Source of the DNA: DATAVB01 sp040414495
GTDB taxonomy: Bacteria > Actinomycetota > Actinomycetes > Mycobacteriales > QHCD01
Direction of reading: 5' to 3'
Assembly (NCBI GenBank): GCA_040414495.1
Contig: JBEDUI010000081.1
Location: 1-64,000 of the forward strand
Length of the DNA: 64,000 nt
The notes under the pieces were generated by a model. The model was not told the origin of the DNA. It saw nothing but the letters and a program-made list of their open reading frames with translations, and searched no databases. A program made the position numbers and the translations under genes. Positions within the stretch are counted from its first letter, which is position 1, and each line of letters begins with the position of its first letter. Positions 29,917-39,514 of the stretch are shown one piece after another.

Positions 29917-30468
29917 CTACTTGTGAGTGACCGACGCCGCGGAGGGGACCTTGGCGTTACCTGGAACTGGCGCGCGCGAAATCGGCGACGCGGCCACGGT
30001 GAGCGTGCCCGACTTTGTCGCGCTCGGGCCGGGCACCAGGCCAGCCACCAGCTTGGAGTCGTAGTTGCTCCGGTAGCGGATGACGACCTTCTGGTTGCCC
30101 GAGAAGTACGGGCCGACGGTCGCCTTCTGACCCGGGGCGAGCGTGAACGGCTTCTGGGTCGCGCCGCTGACGGTGACCGTCACGGTGTTGAGGGCACCGG
30201 TGACCGTACCCAGCACCGGCGTCTTCGCAGTCGGGTCAATGTCGTTCTCGAAGACGACTTTCTGGCCGTAACGGATGGACAGCGAGGACGGTGTCGCTCC
30301 ACTGCCGGTGAACGCGATCTTTGGCGTCGCGGAGGCGGCGGCTGGCTGCGGGGCCGCACCCGAGGGAGCAACTCCCCAGGCCACGCCGGCCCCGACGGCG
30401 GCGACTGCGACAACACCGAGAGCGGTGCGGCGCGAGAGACGCGGTACGCGAATCCCCATGCTTGGCAT
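29917..30468 (-). CDS. Secreted protein, paralogue of the adjacent membrane-anchored protein
   Basis: A 183-residue protein with a signal peptide (RLSRRTALGVVAVAAVGAGVAWG) and one beta-type domain of the same family as its downstream neighbour: VVFENDIDP, VTVTVSGATQ and VGPYFSGNQK line up with it. It has no stalk and no membrane helix, so it should be released or held by another protein. I start at the ATG at 30468, which has GGGAG six bases before it. The two genes look like a duplication followed by addition of an anchor to one copy. Confidence 0.7.
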   Translation of the reverse strand: MPSMGIRVPRLSRRTALGVVAVAAVGAGVAWGVAPSGAAPQPAAASATPKIAFTGSGATPSSLSIRYGQKVVFENDIDPTAKTPVLGTVTGALNTVTVTVSGATQKPFTLAPGQKATVGPYFSGNQKVVIRYRSNYDSKLVAGLVPGPSATKSGTLTVAASPISRAPVPGNAKVPSAASVTHK

Positions 30469-30774
30469 CACTTTCTCCCAAATAGGCATTTGTAGTTAGC
30501 CCCGACCTTGCGGGCCGTGGGTGGAGCGATGGGCCCGATGGCGCTGGGCCGCTGGGTGTAACGCCGGGATAACGACCGGCGCGAGCAAAAGTAACGCAGA
30601 TCGTCGGCTATATGACACACGGTCGCACGAAGGACCTGCTCCTCCCGATTGCGGCTACCATATCGACTATTCCTGGACACAGTCCGTAGCGCAAGCGGGG
30701 CAGCGAGTGACCGCCGTTCGGCTGGTGGCGCAATTCCGGTCAGCCGCCGAAAAAAGATCGTCAGGGTCGCACCG

Positions 30775-30780
30775 TAGCCT
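30775..30780 (+). promoter_or_regulatory. -10 box of leaderless nfo transcript
   Basis: TAGCCT is followed by 6 bases and then the ATG at 30787, with no ribosome site. Confidence 0.5.
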
Positions 30781-30786
30781 GACCGC

Positions 30787-31563
30787 ATGGTTGCGATTGG
30801 TGCCCATGTCGACCCAGAGGACCCGCTGGCCGCCGCGGCCGAGCGAGGCGCCGACATCGTTCAGTTCTTCCTTGCCGATCCGCAGGACTGGAAGAGTCCG
30901 CGTCCGCGCGCCGACGCCGAGCAGATCCGGAACGCGCCGACCCAGGTCGTCATCCACGCGCCGTACGTGATGAACGTGGCGTCCCGTAACAACCGGATCC
31001 GCATCCCCAGCCGCAAGCTGATCCACGCCCACGCCAAGGCGGCGGCGACGGTCGGCGCGATCGGCCTGGTGGTGCACGGCGGCCACGTCGGTGCGAAGGA
31101 AGATCCGACCGAAGGCGTGGAGAACTGGCGCAAGCTGTTCGTCCGGGCCGCCGATGACGGCGGTTTCGGGGTACAGATCCTGATTGAGAACACGGCCGGC
31201 GGCGACAACGCCATGACCCGTGAGCTGGACCGGCTGGCGGCGCTGTGGGACGCGATCGGCGAGTTCGAGCCGGGCTTCTGCCTGGATACCTGCCATGCGT
31301 TCTCGGCCGGCATCGACCTGTCCGACGTGGTCGACCGCGTCATGGGCATCACCGGCCGGATCGATCTGGTGCACGCCAACAACTCACGCGACGAGTTCGG
31401 GTCCAGCCGGGACCGGCACGCCAACCTGAAGGCCGGCCAGATCGATCCGGCGCAGATTGCCGGCGTCGTGGCCGCGGCCGGCGCGCCGGTGGTCGTCGAG
31501 ACGCCGGGCGGCGCGGCCGAGCACATCGAAGACATCGGGTTGCTGCGCGAGCAGCTCGCTTAG
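30787..31563 (+). CDS. nfo: Endonuclease IV (AP endonuclease)
   Basis: A 258-residue TIM-barrel AP endonuclease that cuts DNA 5' of abasic sites. Metal-binding motifs are in order: VVHGGHVG, LIENTAGG, LDTCHAFSAG, the DRHANLKAG His/Asp region, and VVETPGG near the end. The length is slightly shorter than E. coli Nfo (285) and matches mycobacterial End. It may be leaderless. An SDR gene follows after 16 bases. Confidence 0.92.
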   Translation: MVAIGAHVDPEDPLAAAAERGADIVQFFLADPQDWKSPRPRADAEQIRNAPTQVVIHAPYVMNVASRNNRIRIPSRKLIHAHAKAAATVGAIGLVVHGGHVGAKEDPTEGVENWRKLFVRAADDGGFGVQILIENTAGGDNAMTRELDRLAALWDAIGEFEPGFCLDTCHAFSAGIDLSDVVDRVMGITGRIDLVHANNSRDEFGSSRDRHANLKAGQIDPAQIAGVVAAAGAPVVVETPGGAAEHIEDIGLLREQLA

Positions 31564-31579
31564 GACTGCGAGGCGTGTC

Positions 31580-32434
31580 ATGAGCAACAACGTGGATGCT
31601 CCCGTCGGCCGCGTCTGGCTGATCACCGGCGCCTCGTCCGGGTTCGGCCGGGCGATCACCGAGGCCGCGCTGCAGGCCGGCGACACGGTGGTCGCGGCCG
31701 CCCGGCGTACCGAGGCGGTGGCCGATCTGGCCGCCGCCCACCCCGACCGGCTCAGCCCGATCGCGCTCGATGTCACCGACTCGGCCCGGATCGCGGAGGT
31801 CGTGGCCGAGGTGATCCGCCGGTACGGGCGGATCGACGTTTTGGTCAACAACGCCGGTCACGGCATGGTCGGCGCGGCGGAGGAGACCACGGACGCGGAG
31901 CTGCGCGAGCTGATGGAGGTGCACTTCTTCGGACCGGCCGCGCTGACCCGGGCCGTACTCCCGCACATGCGCCGGCAGGGCTCGGGCGCCATCGTGCAGA
32001 TGACCAGCCAGGGCGGTCAGCTCGCGTTCGCTGGCGTCTCGGCCTACTGCGCTACGAAGTTCGCGTTGGAAGGCTTCTCCGAGGCGTTGGCGGCGGAGGT
32101 CGGACCGCTCGGCATCGACGTACTCATCGTGGAGCCCGGCTCGTTTCGGACCCGACTCTTCGGCGGTGGCCTACACCAGTCGGGCCGTATCGACGCCTAC
32201 GACCAGACGGTCGGACCGGTGCGGGACATGATGGCCAGCGGCGACGGGACCCAGCCGGGCGACCCGGCCAAGGCGGCCGCCGCCATTCTCACGGCGCTGG
32301 CGGCCGACCGCACCCCGTTGCGACTGCCCTTGGGCGCCGACGCGGTCGACGCGCTCATCGCGCACGCCGACGGGGTAAGGGCAGAGCTGTTGGCCTGGGA
32401 ACAGATCAGTCGCAATACCGCACTGGCCGACTGA
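31580..32434 (+). CDS. Short-chain dehydrogenase/reductase
   Basis: A 284-residue classical SDR: TGASSGFG for NAD(P), NNAG, and catalytic YCATK. Its C terminus is longer than usual, as in YusZ-like and retinol-dehydrogenase-like SDRs. The substrate is unknown. The ATG at 31580 has GAGG upstream; the open frame before it is out-of-frame nfo sequence. It is co-directional with nfo and the GT87 gene. Confidence 0.85.
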   Translation: MSNNVDAPVGRVWLITGASSGFGRAITEAALQAGDTVVAAARRTEAVADLAAAHPDRLSPIALDVTDSARIAEVVAEVIRRYGRIDVLVNNAGHGMVGAAEETTDAELRELMEVHFFGPAALTRAVLPHMRRQGSGAIVQMTSQGGQLAFAGVSAYCATKFALEGFSEALAAEVGPLGIDVLIVEPGSFRTRLFGGGLHQSGRIDAYDQTVGPVRDMMASGDGTQPGDPAKAAAAILTALAADRTPLRLPLGADAVDALIAHADGVRAELLAWEQISRNTALAD

Positions 32435-32500
32435 CCATCCCGGATGCGGGACGATAGGCGCCATGTGGGGGACGCGTATCCGTAGCGAAACAGCCGCACC

Positions 32501-33865
32501 ATGACCGAGCCACAGCTACGCCGGATCCGATGGTGGGCCGACCCGCTCGTCGTGATCGCGCTGGTGGCGTTGGCGGCGTTGCTGCTGGGGGCCTGGCTCA
32601 TCAAGCAGGGCTGCATCGGCCCGCACTACGACCAGTTCGGCATCTCCAGCGCCTTCGGGCCGAACCGCCACAAGGACTACTGCTACTCCGACATCCAACA
32701 GCTCTGGCCCTCCCGCGGCATCTCCACCCACGTCTTCCCGTACCTACACGGCAATCTGCGGGACGGGGCGCTGACCGGCAGCACGGTCGAGTACCCGGTG
32801 CTGACCGGACTGTTCATCTGGCTGACCGCGCTTGCCGCCCACAACGATGGTCAGTTCATGGCCATCTCGGCCGCCTGCCTGGCCCCGTTCGCGTTGCTGA
32901 CCGGTGCGCTGCTGGCCCGGCTGACCGGCCGCCGGGCGCTGATCTTCGCCGCGGCACCGGCGATCCTGTTCTACGCATTCCTGAACTGGGACCTGCTGGC
33001 CGTGGCCGCCTTCGTCGCTGCGGTGTGGTGCTGGTGGCGGGGGCGGCCGGTGAGCGCGGCCGTGCTGCTCGGTGTCGGCGCGGCGTTGAAGCTCTATCCG
33101 GGGCTGGGCATCGTGCCGCTGGCCCTGGCCTTGCTGGTCGAGCGGGACCGGGCCGGCGCGGCCAAGGTGGTCGCCGCCGGCGTCGGTACGTTCATCCTGA
33201 TCAATCTGCCGTTCGTGCTGGCGAACCCGCGCGGCTGGTGGGCTACGTACGCGTTCCAGTCGGCCCGGCCCGCCGATATCACCACGAACTCGATCTGGTT
33301 CTGGGGTACGCCTTCACTGTCCACCCACGACCTGAACCAGCTCACCACCGGACTCATCCTCGCGGCCTGGCTGGTCGCGGTCGGCGTCGGCTGGCTGCGC
33401 ACCCGCGGCGGTGGACCGTACCCGTGGTTGCAGGTCACCGCCGCCATGACCTGCGCGTTTCTGGTGCTGAACAAGGTGCATTCGCCGCAGTACGTGTTGT
33501 GGGTGCTGCCGTTCCTGGCGCTGATCAAGGTGCGGTGGGGCTGGTGGGTGGCGTACTGGGTGTTCGACGCGCTGCTGTTCTTCGGTCTCGACCGCTGGTT
33601 CTACGTCATCGCGCAGGGTGGTGACGACAGCCTGGTCAAGCAGTTGGTCATCCTCGGCGTGTGGGGTCGGGCCGGGACGCTGGCCCTGCTCTACGTGGTA
33701 TTTCTCGTCACGCCGCTGGCGCTCAAGCCGGCGAACCGTTGGTCCTTGCCGGTCCAGCCGTCGGGGGCGCCGTCGAGCACCCCGCCGGCCGGATCGTCGA
33801 CACCGTCGGCCCGCACCACATCCCGATCCGGCGCGAGCACGTCCCGGACCACCAGCACGCCGTAA
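32501..33865 (+). CDS. GT87-family polyprenyl-phosphate-linked glycosyltransferase
   Basis: A 454-residue integral membrane protein with about ten helices. It is of the GT-C GT87 (DUF2029) family, which includes mycobacterial PimE and arabinogalactan/LAM mannosyl- and arabinosyltransferases. Family marks are an extracytoplasmic loop with YCYSDIQQLW, the EYPVLTGLF segment, FLNWDLLAVA, and LNKVHSPQYVLWVLP. The last 58 codons run antisense into the facing GT87 gene and read as a Ser/Thr/Pro-rich tail without homologous flavour. An upstream 13-codon frame (32463-32504) ends in an ATGA overlap with its start. Confidence 0.85.
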   Translation: MTEPQLRRIRWWADPLVVIALVALAALLLGAWLIKQGCIGPHYDQFGISSAFGPNRHKDYCYSDIQQLWPSRGISTHVFPYLHGNLRDGALTGSTVEYPVLTGLFIWLTALAAHNDGQFMAISAACLAPFALLTGALLARLTGRRALIFAAAPAILFYAFLNWDLLAVAAFVAAVWCWWRGRPVSAAVLLGVGAALKLYPGLGIVPLALALLVERDRAGAAKVVAAGVGTFILINLPFVLANPRGWWATYAFQSARPADITTNSIWFWGTPSLSTHDLNQLTTGLILAAWLVAVGVGWLRTRGGGPYPWLQVTAAMTCAFLVLNKVHSPQYVLWVLPFLALIKVRWGWWVAYWVFDALLFFGLDRWFYVIAQGGDDSLVKQLVILGVWGRAGTLALLYVVFLVTPLALKPANRWSLPVQPSGAPSSTPPAGSSTPSARTTSRSGASTSRTTSTP

Positions 33866-35748
33866 AGCACCACCATCAGGTCCCGGACCACCACGACGAG
33901 CAGGAACCAGGACTGGTCCAGGCCACGCACCAGCACGTGGTAGCCCTGGTTGGCATAGTCCTGCTGTTGCATCTGCAGGAACCAGTACATACGCGGGAAC
34001 CACAGCAGCACCTCGACCGCCTGCCAGGCCAGGTACGAGCGCCACGAGGGCCGGGCCAGCACCGCCAACGGCACCAGCCACAACGAGTACTGCGGGCTCC
34101 ACACCTTGTTGGTCAGCAGGAATCCGGCGACCAGCAGGAACGCCAACTGCGCCACGCGGGGCCGGCGCGGCGCGAAGAGGCCGAGCGCCCCGACACCGAG
34201 GCACACCAACACGAACAGCGCCATCGTGGCGGCGTTCAGCGTGCTCTTGGGGATCGTGGTGCCACCGGCGATCTGCTGCCCGACGTTCCACAATGTGTCC
34301 GGGTCGGCCAACCGGCTGGAGTTCAACGTGAAGAACTGCTTCCACGCGGTCGGCCACAGCAGCGCGATCGGAATGTTGACCACGGCCCAGCCGACGATCG
34401 CCGTACCGAGCGTGACCCCGAATTCCCGCATCCGCCGGGTTCGCAGGCACAGCACCAACAGCGGGCCGAGCAGGAACAACGGATACAGCTTGGCCGCCGC
34501 GCCGAGTCCGAACAGCAGTCCGGCCAGGCCGTGCCGGCGCCGGGACCAGGCAAGCATTCCGCACGTGGCCAGCGCGACCGCGAACAGATCCCAGTTGGTG
34601 AACGCGTGCAGGAACAGCACCGGCGAGAGCGCCACCATCGCGGCGTCCCAGACCCGGCGGCGGGCCAGCCGGGACACCGCCCAGACGATCACCAGCGCGC
34701 AGATGGCCAGCATGATGACCGTGACCTGCCAGTAGGTCTCGACCGGCGGGGGACGGGGCAGGCCCGAGACGTTGGCCGCGACGCGGTCGTACCCGTGCGC
34801 CACCTCGGCCGCGGCGTACATGAAGAAGCCGGTCAGGACCGGATACTCCATGAGCTGGTTCGGGTCCTGGTTGTGGTACGGCACTTTCTGCTGATCCAGG
34901 CCCTTCCCGCTGTACAGCGGGATCACGTCCGAATAGCACATCCAGACGTATTCCTTGCCCAGCACGAACGCCTTCTGGTTGTTGTTCGTGGCGACCTGCT
35001 GGGAGAGCGTCCAGTTGCCGGACTGACACGGCGCCTTCTGCACCCAGCCGAGCAGAAGGGTGAAGATCGCGAACGCCAGTAGCACCCGTAACGGCGTCCA
35101 GAACCATTGCCGGCCGATCACGCCGTGCCGGCCCCACGGCCCGCCGACGACGGTGCTCGCGCCGCGGACGACGGAGTCGCTGCGGCTGGGTACGACCCGC
35201 CCGATCAGGCCTCGGCCTACGACCGGAGAGCCGACGCTGGGCCGGGTCGGCCGGTTTTCCGGTCCCGGTCCGGGCGACGGTGGCTCTGGTCTGTTCGGGG
35301 CGAGCCGGATATCGGGTCCTGGCTGTGGTGGTGCCGCTGGTACGGGCCGCGGTTGAGTCTGGTCTATCGGCTTCGCAGGCGGTCGCGGCTCTCGCTCGGC
35401 GGCCGGCGTCGGCTGCGGTGCTCCCGACTGCGGCTCTCGCTCGGCGTGCGGTGTCGGCGGGGGCGGTGCTGGCTGTGGCGTTGGGTCGGGATGCCTGGCC
35501 TCCACCGGTACCGGTTCGGCCTGTTGTGCTGTGGCGTCGGTCGACGTCGGCTCAGCCGACGCCGGGTCGGCCGGTGCCGGCTCCGGCCGGCGTGCATTCC
35601 CCGGCACCGGGCCGGGCCCGGGTGGGGGCGTGCCGGCGCGGGAGGATGGCCTCGGCTCGTTGCCGTTCGATCGGCCGTTCGACGCTGGCTCATCGTGGCC
35701 ATGCGTGCGCTCGGCCGGCTCGGTTTCCCTCTCGCTCACGGGCCCCAT
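33691..35748 (-). CDS. GT87-family glycosyltransferase with Pro-rich N-terminal region
   Basis: A protein of about 685 residues. The first 230 or so are cytoplasmic, rich in Pro, Glu and Arg. The rest is a GT-C membrane domain paralogous to the facing gene: YVWMCYSDVIPLY, EYPVLTGFFMY, FTNWDLFAVAL, LTNKVWSPQYSLWLVPL. The C-terminal DVVRADGVDDPAGGVLDGAPD is typical of this actinobacterial subgroup, so this reading of the overlap is the conserved one. It lies 48 bases downstream of the class A PBP gene, as in other actinobacteria, and should take part in envelope glycan assembly. A GTG at 35739 is an alternative start. Confidence 0.85.
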   Translation of the reverse strand: MGPVSERETEPAERTHGHDEPASNGRSNGNEPRPSSRAGTPPPGPGPVPGNARRPEPAPADPASAEPTSTDATAQQAEPVPVEARHPDPTPQPAPPPPTPHAEREPQSGAPQPTPAAEREPRPPAKPIDQTQPRPVPAAPPQPGPDIRLAPNRPEPPSPGPGPENRPTRPSVGSPVVGRGLIGRVVPSRSDSVVRGASTVVGGPWGRHGVIGRQWFWTPLRVLLAFAIFTLLLGWVQKAPCQSGNWTLSQQVATNNNQKAFVLGKEYVWMCYSDVIPLYSGKGLDQQKVPYHNQDPNQLMEYPVLTGFFMYAAAEVAHGYDRVAANVSGLPRPPPVETYWQVTVIMLAICALVIVWAVSRLARRRVWDAAMVALSPVLFLHAFTNWDLFAVALATCGMLAWSRRRHGLAGLLFGLGAAAKLYPLFLLGPLLVLCLRTRRMREFGVTLGTAIVGWAVVNIPIALLWPTAWKQFFTLNSSRLADPDTLWNVGQQIAGGTTIPKSTLNAATMALFVLVCLGVGALGLFAPRRPRVAQLAFLLVAGFLLTNKVWSPQYSLWLVPLAVLARPSWRSYLAWQAVEVLLWFPRMYWFLQMQQQDYANQGYHVLVRGLDQSWFLLVVVVRDLMVVLYGVLVVRDVLAPDRDVVRADGVDDPAGGVLDGAPDGWTGKDQRFAGLSASGVTRNTT

Positions 35749-35796
35749 GCTGCCGTACGCGGCTGTGTGCCCACACACCCCCGCATGGTGTACGGG

Positions 35797-38133
35797 TCAA
35801 CCAGCGGAGTTGGCGGAGGTCGCCGGTGCGTTGGTAGGCGGCGAGGACGGACTGGACGAGCGCGGTGCGAGCGTGACCGGCGCGGTCGGTGGTGCCGGCG
35901 GCAGGTTCGTGGGCGGCGCGGTCGTTGGCGGCGGTGTCGTGGTCGGCGGAGCGGTGCTCGTTGGGGGCTGCGTTGTGGGCGGAGGCGTGGTCGTGGGCGG
36001 GGTGGTCGTGGGTGCCTGCGTCGGCGGGAGGGTGGTCGGGACGCTGCTGGATGGTGGCGCGGTCGGAATCGTGCTCGGCAGGCTGCTGCTGGTCGCCGGC
36101 GGCACCGAGTCACCGCTGCCGTTGATCACCGGCGCGGCCGGCAACGGCTGGTTCGGGCTGTCGGCCAGGTAGGCGTCCATGAACGCCTGCCACGTCTTGC
36201 CCGGAAGCCCCGAGCCGTAGACGATTTCGCCGGCAGCGTTGACGATCGGATCGCTGCCGTCGGTGCCGACCCAGACGGCGGCCGAGACCTTCGGGGTGAA
36301 GCCGGCCATCCACGCGTCCTTGTTCTGCCCGGTCTCGGCCAGCTGCGCGGTACCGGTCTTGGACGCGGTCTGCCGGTCACCGGCCAGCCCGTCGCCGGAT
36401 GAGCTGGCAACCTGCTCCATCGAGTACGTGACGTCGTTGGCGACCTGCGGGGTGAAGACCCGCTTGCCGGCCGGCGTGTGCTGGTAGAGCACCCGCCCCG
36501 AGCTGTCGGTGACCTGCTGCACGAAGTACGGCGTGTGGCTCACGCCGCCGTCGGCCAGCGTGGCGTAACCGGACGCCTGGTCGATCGGCCGCACCTCGTA
36601 CTGACCGATCGAAATACCGCCGCCGACCTGGCCGTCGCTGTTCTGCAGCGTGGGCTGGTGGTTGTCGTTGCGACGGGTCGGAATGCCGGCCGCGTGCGCG
36701 GAGGCGGCCACGGTCTTCGGTCCGACCTGCAGCCCGATCTTGTAGAAGACGGTGTTCAGCGACATCGTCATGGCCGTGGTGACCGAGCAGAATGAACACG
36801 ACTCGCCGTCGGAGTTGTGCACGACGACGCCGCCGAGCAGCTGACCGCTGGAGCCGTCGTACTCGGTGTTGTCGGTGATATCGGCCTTGCCCTGCTGGGT
36901 CTGGGTCAGCGCGGCGGCCAGCACGTACGGTTTGAACGTCGACCCGGGCTGCCGCCACGCCTGGGCGTAGTCGAAGCCGTCGCCGCTGGATCCGCCGTAA
37001 TACGCGAGCACCTTGCCGCTGGACGGGTCGATCGCGACCAACGCCTGTCGTAGGTTCTTTGGCTGCCCGGCGAACGTCTGGTCCACCGCCGCTTCAGCGT
37101 CCTGCTGGGCCTTCGGGTCGATCGTGGTGACGATCTTCAGGCCGTCCCGGTTGAGCGTGGACTCGTCGACACCATTGGCCGCCAGCTCGGCCTTTACCTG
37201 GGCGACGACGTAACCGGCCGGCCCGGAGGCCTGGTTGAGGGTGGCGTCGCGCCCGATCGGCTTGACGGTCGGATACCGCAGCGTCGCCGCCTGCTGACTG
37301 GTGAGCTTGCCCATTTTCACCATGCCGTTGATAACGAATTGCCAGCGGGCCTTGGCGTTGGCCGGATGGTTTTCCGGGTCGTACAGCGCCGGGGAACGAA
37401 TGCTGGAGGCCAACACCGCGCCCTGGGCCACGTTCAGCTCGTTGACCGGCTTTCCGAAATACGTTTCGGCGGCGGCCTCAATGCCGTACGCGCCACGGCC
37501 GAAATAGATCGTGTTGAGATACCAATCCAGGATCTGGTCCTTGGAATACTTCCGATCCAGCTTGACCGCGATAAAGATTTCCCGGAATTTGCGGCTGAAC
37601 GTGCGCTTCTGGGTGAGGAACGCGTTTTTCACGTACTGCTGGGTAATCGTCGACCCACCCTGCACGCTTCCACCGCGAATGTCCTCCCACGCGGCCCGGG
37701 CAATGCCTTTAGGCGAGATGCCTGGTTCGGAATAGAAACCGCGGTCCTCGGCCGCGAGCACGTCATTACGCACCTGGACCGGCACCTTGGTGAGCGGAAC
37801 GTCGGTACGGTTCTGCGCGCCGATCTTTGCCATCACGGTCTTGCCGTCGGAGTACGTGATCGTCGAAACCTGGTTGGTGGAAATCTGGCTCGGCTTCGGC
37901 ACCTTGGTCGTGACGTAAAGGAACGTCACGCCGCCGATCATGATCAGCAATAGCACCAGGGCGCTGGAGAGGGCGATCTTCCAGCGGCGGCGACGACGCT
38001 TCCGCCGCTCAGGGGAGCGCCGATCGGGTCGCTTCTTCTTCCGTGGCCGCAGATCCTGTTCCGACCATGGCATCGTGCCCCCGTCGTCGAACAGCGGACC
38101 GGTTCGGTCCGAGTCCCACGAATCCTTGCTCAC
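35797..38133 (-). CDS. Class A penicillin-binding protein (PonA type)
   Basis: A 778-residue bifunctional peptidoglycan synthase. A basic cytoplasmic head (R/K runs, residues 30-51) is followed by a membrane helix at 52-74. The GT51 transglycosylase domain has Glu129 in AAEDRGFYSEPG and GGSTITQQ. The transpeptidase domain has STFK at about 398-401, SLN at about 459 and KTGT at about 593. The last 110 residues are a Pro/Thr/Ser-rich tail. It also has a CSFC pair near the SLN motif. Gene order matches mycobacterial ponA1 with Rv0049 and Rv0051. Confidence 0.93.
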   Translation of the reverse strand: MSKDSWDSDRTGPLFDDGGTMPWSEQDLRPRKKKRPDRRSPERRKRRRRRWKIALSSALVLLLIMIGGVTFLYVTTKVPKPSQISTNQVSTITYSDGKTVMAKIGAQNRTDVPLTKVPVQVRNDVLAAEDRGFYSEPGISPKGIARAAWEDIRGGSVQGGSTITQQYVKNAFLTQKRTFSRKFREIFIAVKLDRKYSKDQILDWYLNTIYFGRGAYGIEAAAETYFGKPVNELNVAQGAVLASSIRSPALYDPENHPANAKARWQFVINGMVKMGKLTSQQAATLRYPTVKPIGRDATLNQASGPAGYVVAQVKAELAANGVDESTLNRDGLKIVTTIDPKAQQDAEAAVDQTFAGQPKNLRQALVAIDPSSGKVLAYYGGSSGDGFDYAQAWRQPGSTFKPYVLAAALTQTQQGKADITDNTEYDGSSGQLLGGVVVHNSDGESCSFCSVTTAMTMSLNTVFYKIGLQVGPKTVAASAHAAGIPTRRNDNHQPTLQNSDGQVGGGISIGQYEVRPIDQASGYATLADGGVSHTPYFVQQVTDSSGRVLYQHTPAGKRVFTPQVANDVTYSMEQVASSSGDGLAGDRQTASKTGTAQLAETGQNKDAWMAGFTPKVSAAVWVGTDGSDPIVNAAGEIVYGSGLPGKTWQAFMDAYLADSPNQPLPAAPVINGSGDSVPPATSSSLPSTIPTAPPSSSVPTTLPPTQAPTTTPPTTTPPPTTQPPTSTAPPTTTPPPTTAPPTNLPPAPPTAPVTLAPRSSSPSSPPTNAPATSANSAG

Positions 38134-38194
38134 GGCCTACAGTCTCCTCGCGAGATCGGGTCCTCTGGTGACGACCCGACCGAGGTCGACTCGA

Positions 38195-38605
38195 CTATTC
38201 CTGCGCGGCCTTCTTGCGGCGGCGCGGGCGGGTCTGCTGCTCCGGCTCTTTCCCGAGCACGAACGAGCGAACCAGATGGTTCCAACCGCAGGTCTTGCAG
38301 ACCTCTACAACGTAGACGTTGAACTCGTTGTGCGCTGCCGCCATTGCCGGCAACTCGGCCGGCGCCTTGGCCTGGCCGGAGATGTGGCCCAGGTCGTCGC
38401 CGTAGACGTAGTAGACGTTGATCAGCCGTTCCTTGCGGCAGATCGGGCACGTCGTTTCGGTGAGGCTGCCGTGATATTTCGCGGCCCGTTGCAAGTAGGG
38501 GTGGGCGTCGCACGCCTCGAAAGTGCCGATGCGGCCCGCGTAGACATCCGCCAGCAGCGAGCGGCGCTGCAGCGAGTAGTCGACTACGGATCTGCGCAAG
38601 GTCAC
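38195..38605 (-). CDS. DUF5318 family protein
   Basis: A 136-residue cytoplasmic protein equivalent to mycobacterial Rv0049, found next to ponA across actinobacteria. Two CxxC pairs (TTCPICRKERL and CKTCGWNH) form a likely zinc ribbon, and the C-terminal end is very basic. Function is not known; the constant link with a class A PBP suggests envelope control. The GTG start has no ribosome site, but TACCCT lies 7 bases before it, so it is probably leaderless. Confidence 0.85.
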   Translation of the reverse strand: MTLRRSVVDYSLQRRSLLADVYAGRIGTFEACDAHPYLQRAAKYHGSLTETTCPICRKERLINVYYVYGDDLGHISGQAKAPAELPAMAAAHNEFNVYVVEVCKTCGWNHLVRSFVLGKEPEQQTRPRRRKKAAQE

Positions 38606-38918
38606 GTCGGTCAGGGTACGGGCGCAAACCGCGCTCTGCCAGCGCCACAGCCGTTCGCCGACCGTAATCGGACGTGAACACTCTCACCTCGATAGCTCTG
38701 CCGAACACCTTGCGTTCCAGCGAAGAAAGGGGTGTGCCGTCTCGTCGGCCGCGGTGGTTGACGCCATGCACACATTGCGTCAACCAGTGCGTCGCCACGT
38801 CCCTGGATCCGCGCGGCAGAGTTACGGTCCGTATCGGCCAGCCGGCAAGAGGTCCGGCGTAGTTTTTGGTGATGGGTGGAGCCATTGGTCAATTCCGAAC
38901 GGTGTAGCGAGTGGACAC
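38606..38918. other. Gene-free stretch upstream of DUF5318
   Basis: Apart from the leaderless promoter of the DUF5318 gene (TACCCT, minus strand, 38613-38618) I see no gene or strong structure here. Confidence 0.5.
38613..38618 (-). promoter_or_regulatory. -10 box of leaderless DUF5318 transcript
   Basis: On the minus strand TACCCT is followed by 7 bases and then the GTG at 38605. Confidence 0.5.
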
Positions 38919-39329
38919 TCAGCGCTGGATTTGGTCGGCCAGGCGCCGGCCGCCGTGGCCTACGTCCTGAATCACAATGCGGTCGGCGCTGAATGTCCCC
39001 GACGAATTCCCGGACTCGTTCCATTTCCCCGGCGTCTTTTTCGGAATGTTCACAGTGGACAGTGGGCTGTTTCCGACCGCGTACGGGATCGGGATGCCGA
39101 TGCTGGTGTCGCGCGGCGCCCATATCCCGGCCGGATCACGGGATATAGAGAAGGGCTTCGATTTCCTCGCACACGTCACCTGGATATAGCCGTGGGCTGA
39201 GTTCACGACCATGGCGCTAACGGGCCGCGTCGCCGCGCCCATCGTGATCGTTGGGGTAGCCGCCTTAGCTGTCCCCGTCCATGCGACTACTCCCACGCCC
39301 GTCCCCCGCCGCCGGATCCACTTCGGCAT
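38919..39329 (-). CDS. Small exported protein of unknown function
   Basis: A 136-residue product starting at an ATG with GAGGGG six bases upstream. The N terminus (MPKWIRRRGTGVGVVAWTGTAKA) resembles a weak signal peptide. The rest has one cysteine (VTCARKSKP) and a Gly/Ser/Pro-rich beta-type pattern. Third codon positions are G/C-rich, which supports coding. I do not recognise the family. It lies alone between DUF5318 and PadR. Confidence 0.5.
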   Translation of the reverse strand: MPKWIRRRGTGVGVVAWTGTAKAATPTITMGAATRPVSAMVVNSAHGYIQVTCARKSKPFSISRDPAGIWAPRDTSIGIPIPYAVGNSPLSTVNIPKKTPGKWNESGNSSGTFSADRIVIQDVGHGGRRLADQIQR

Positions 39330-39514
39330 TCCATTCCCCTCGTCGCGCGCTGTCGGTGCCATCCCCCATAGAAGAGACTGACGAGCCGGTTGCGTGGTTC
39401 GGCCCGATTCAGTTCTCGCCGCTCCCGGACTCCGGTTTGCCCCTTCGGGCACTCCCCGGCGATGGACGTGCTGGCACCCGCCCGGCTCCCCGTGTATCGT
39501 CGCGCTCTATCGAA

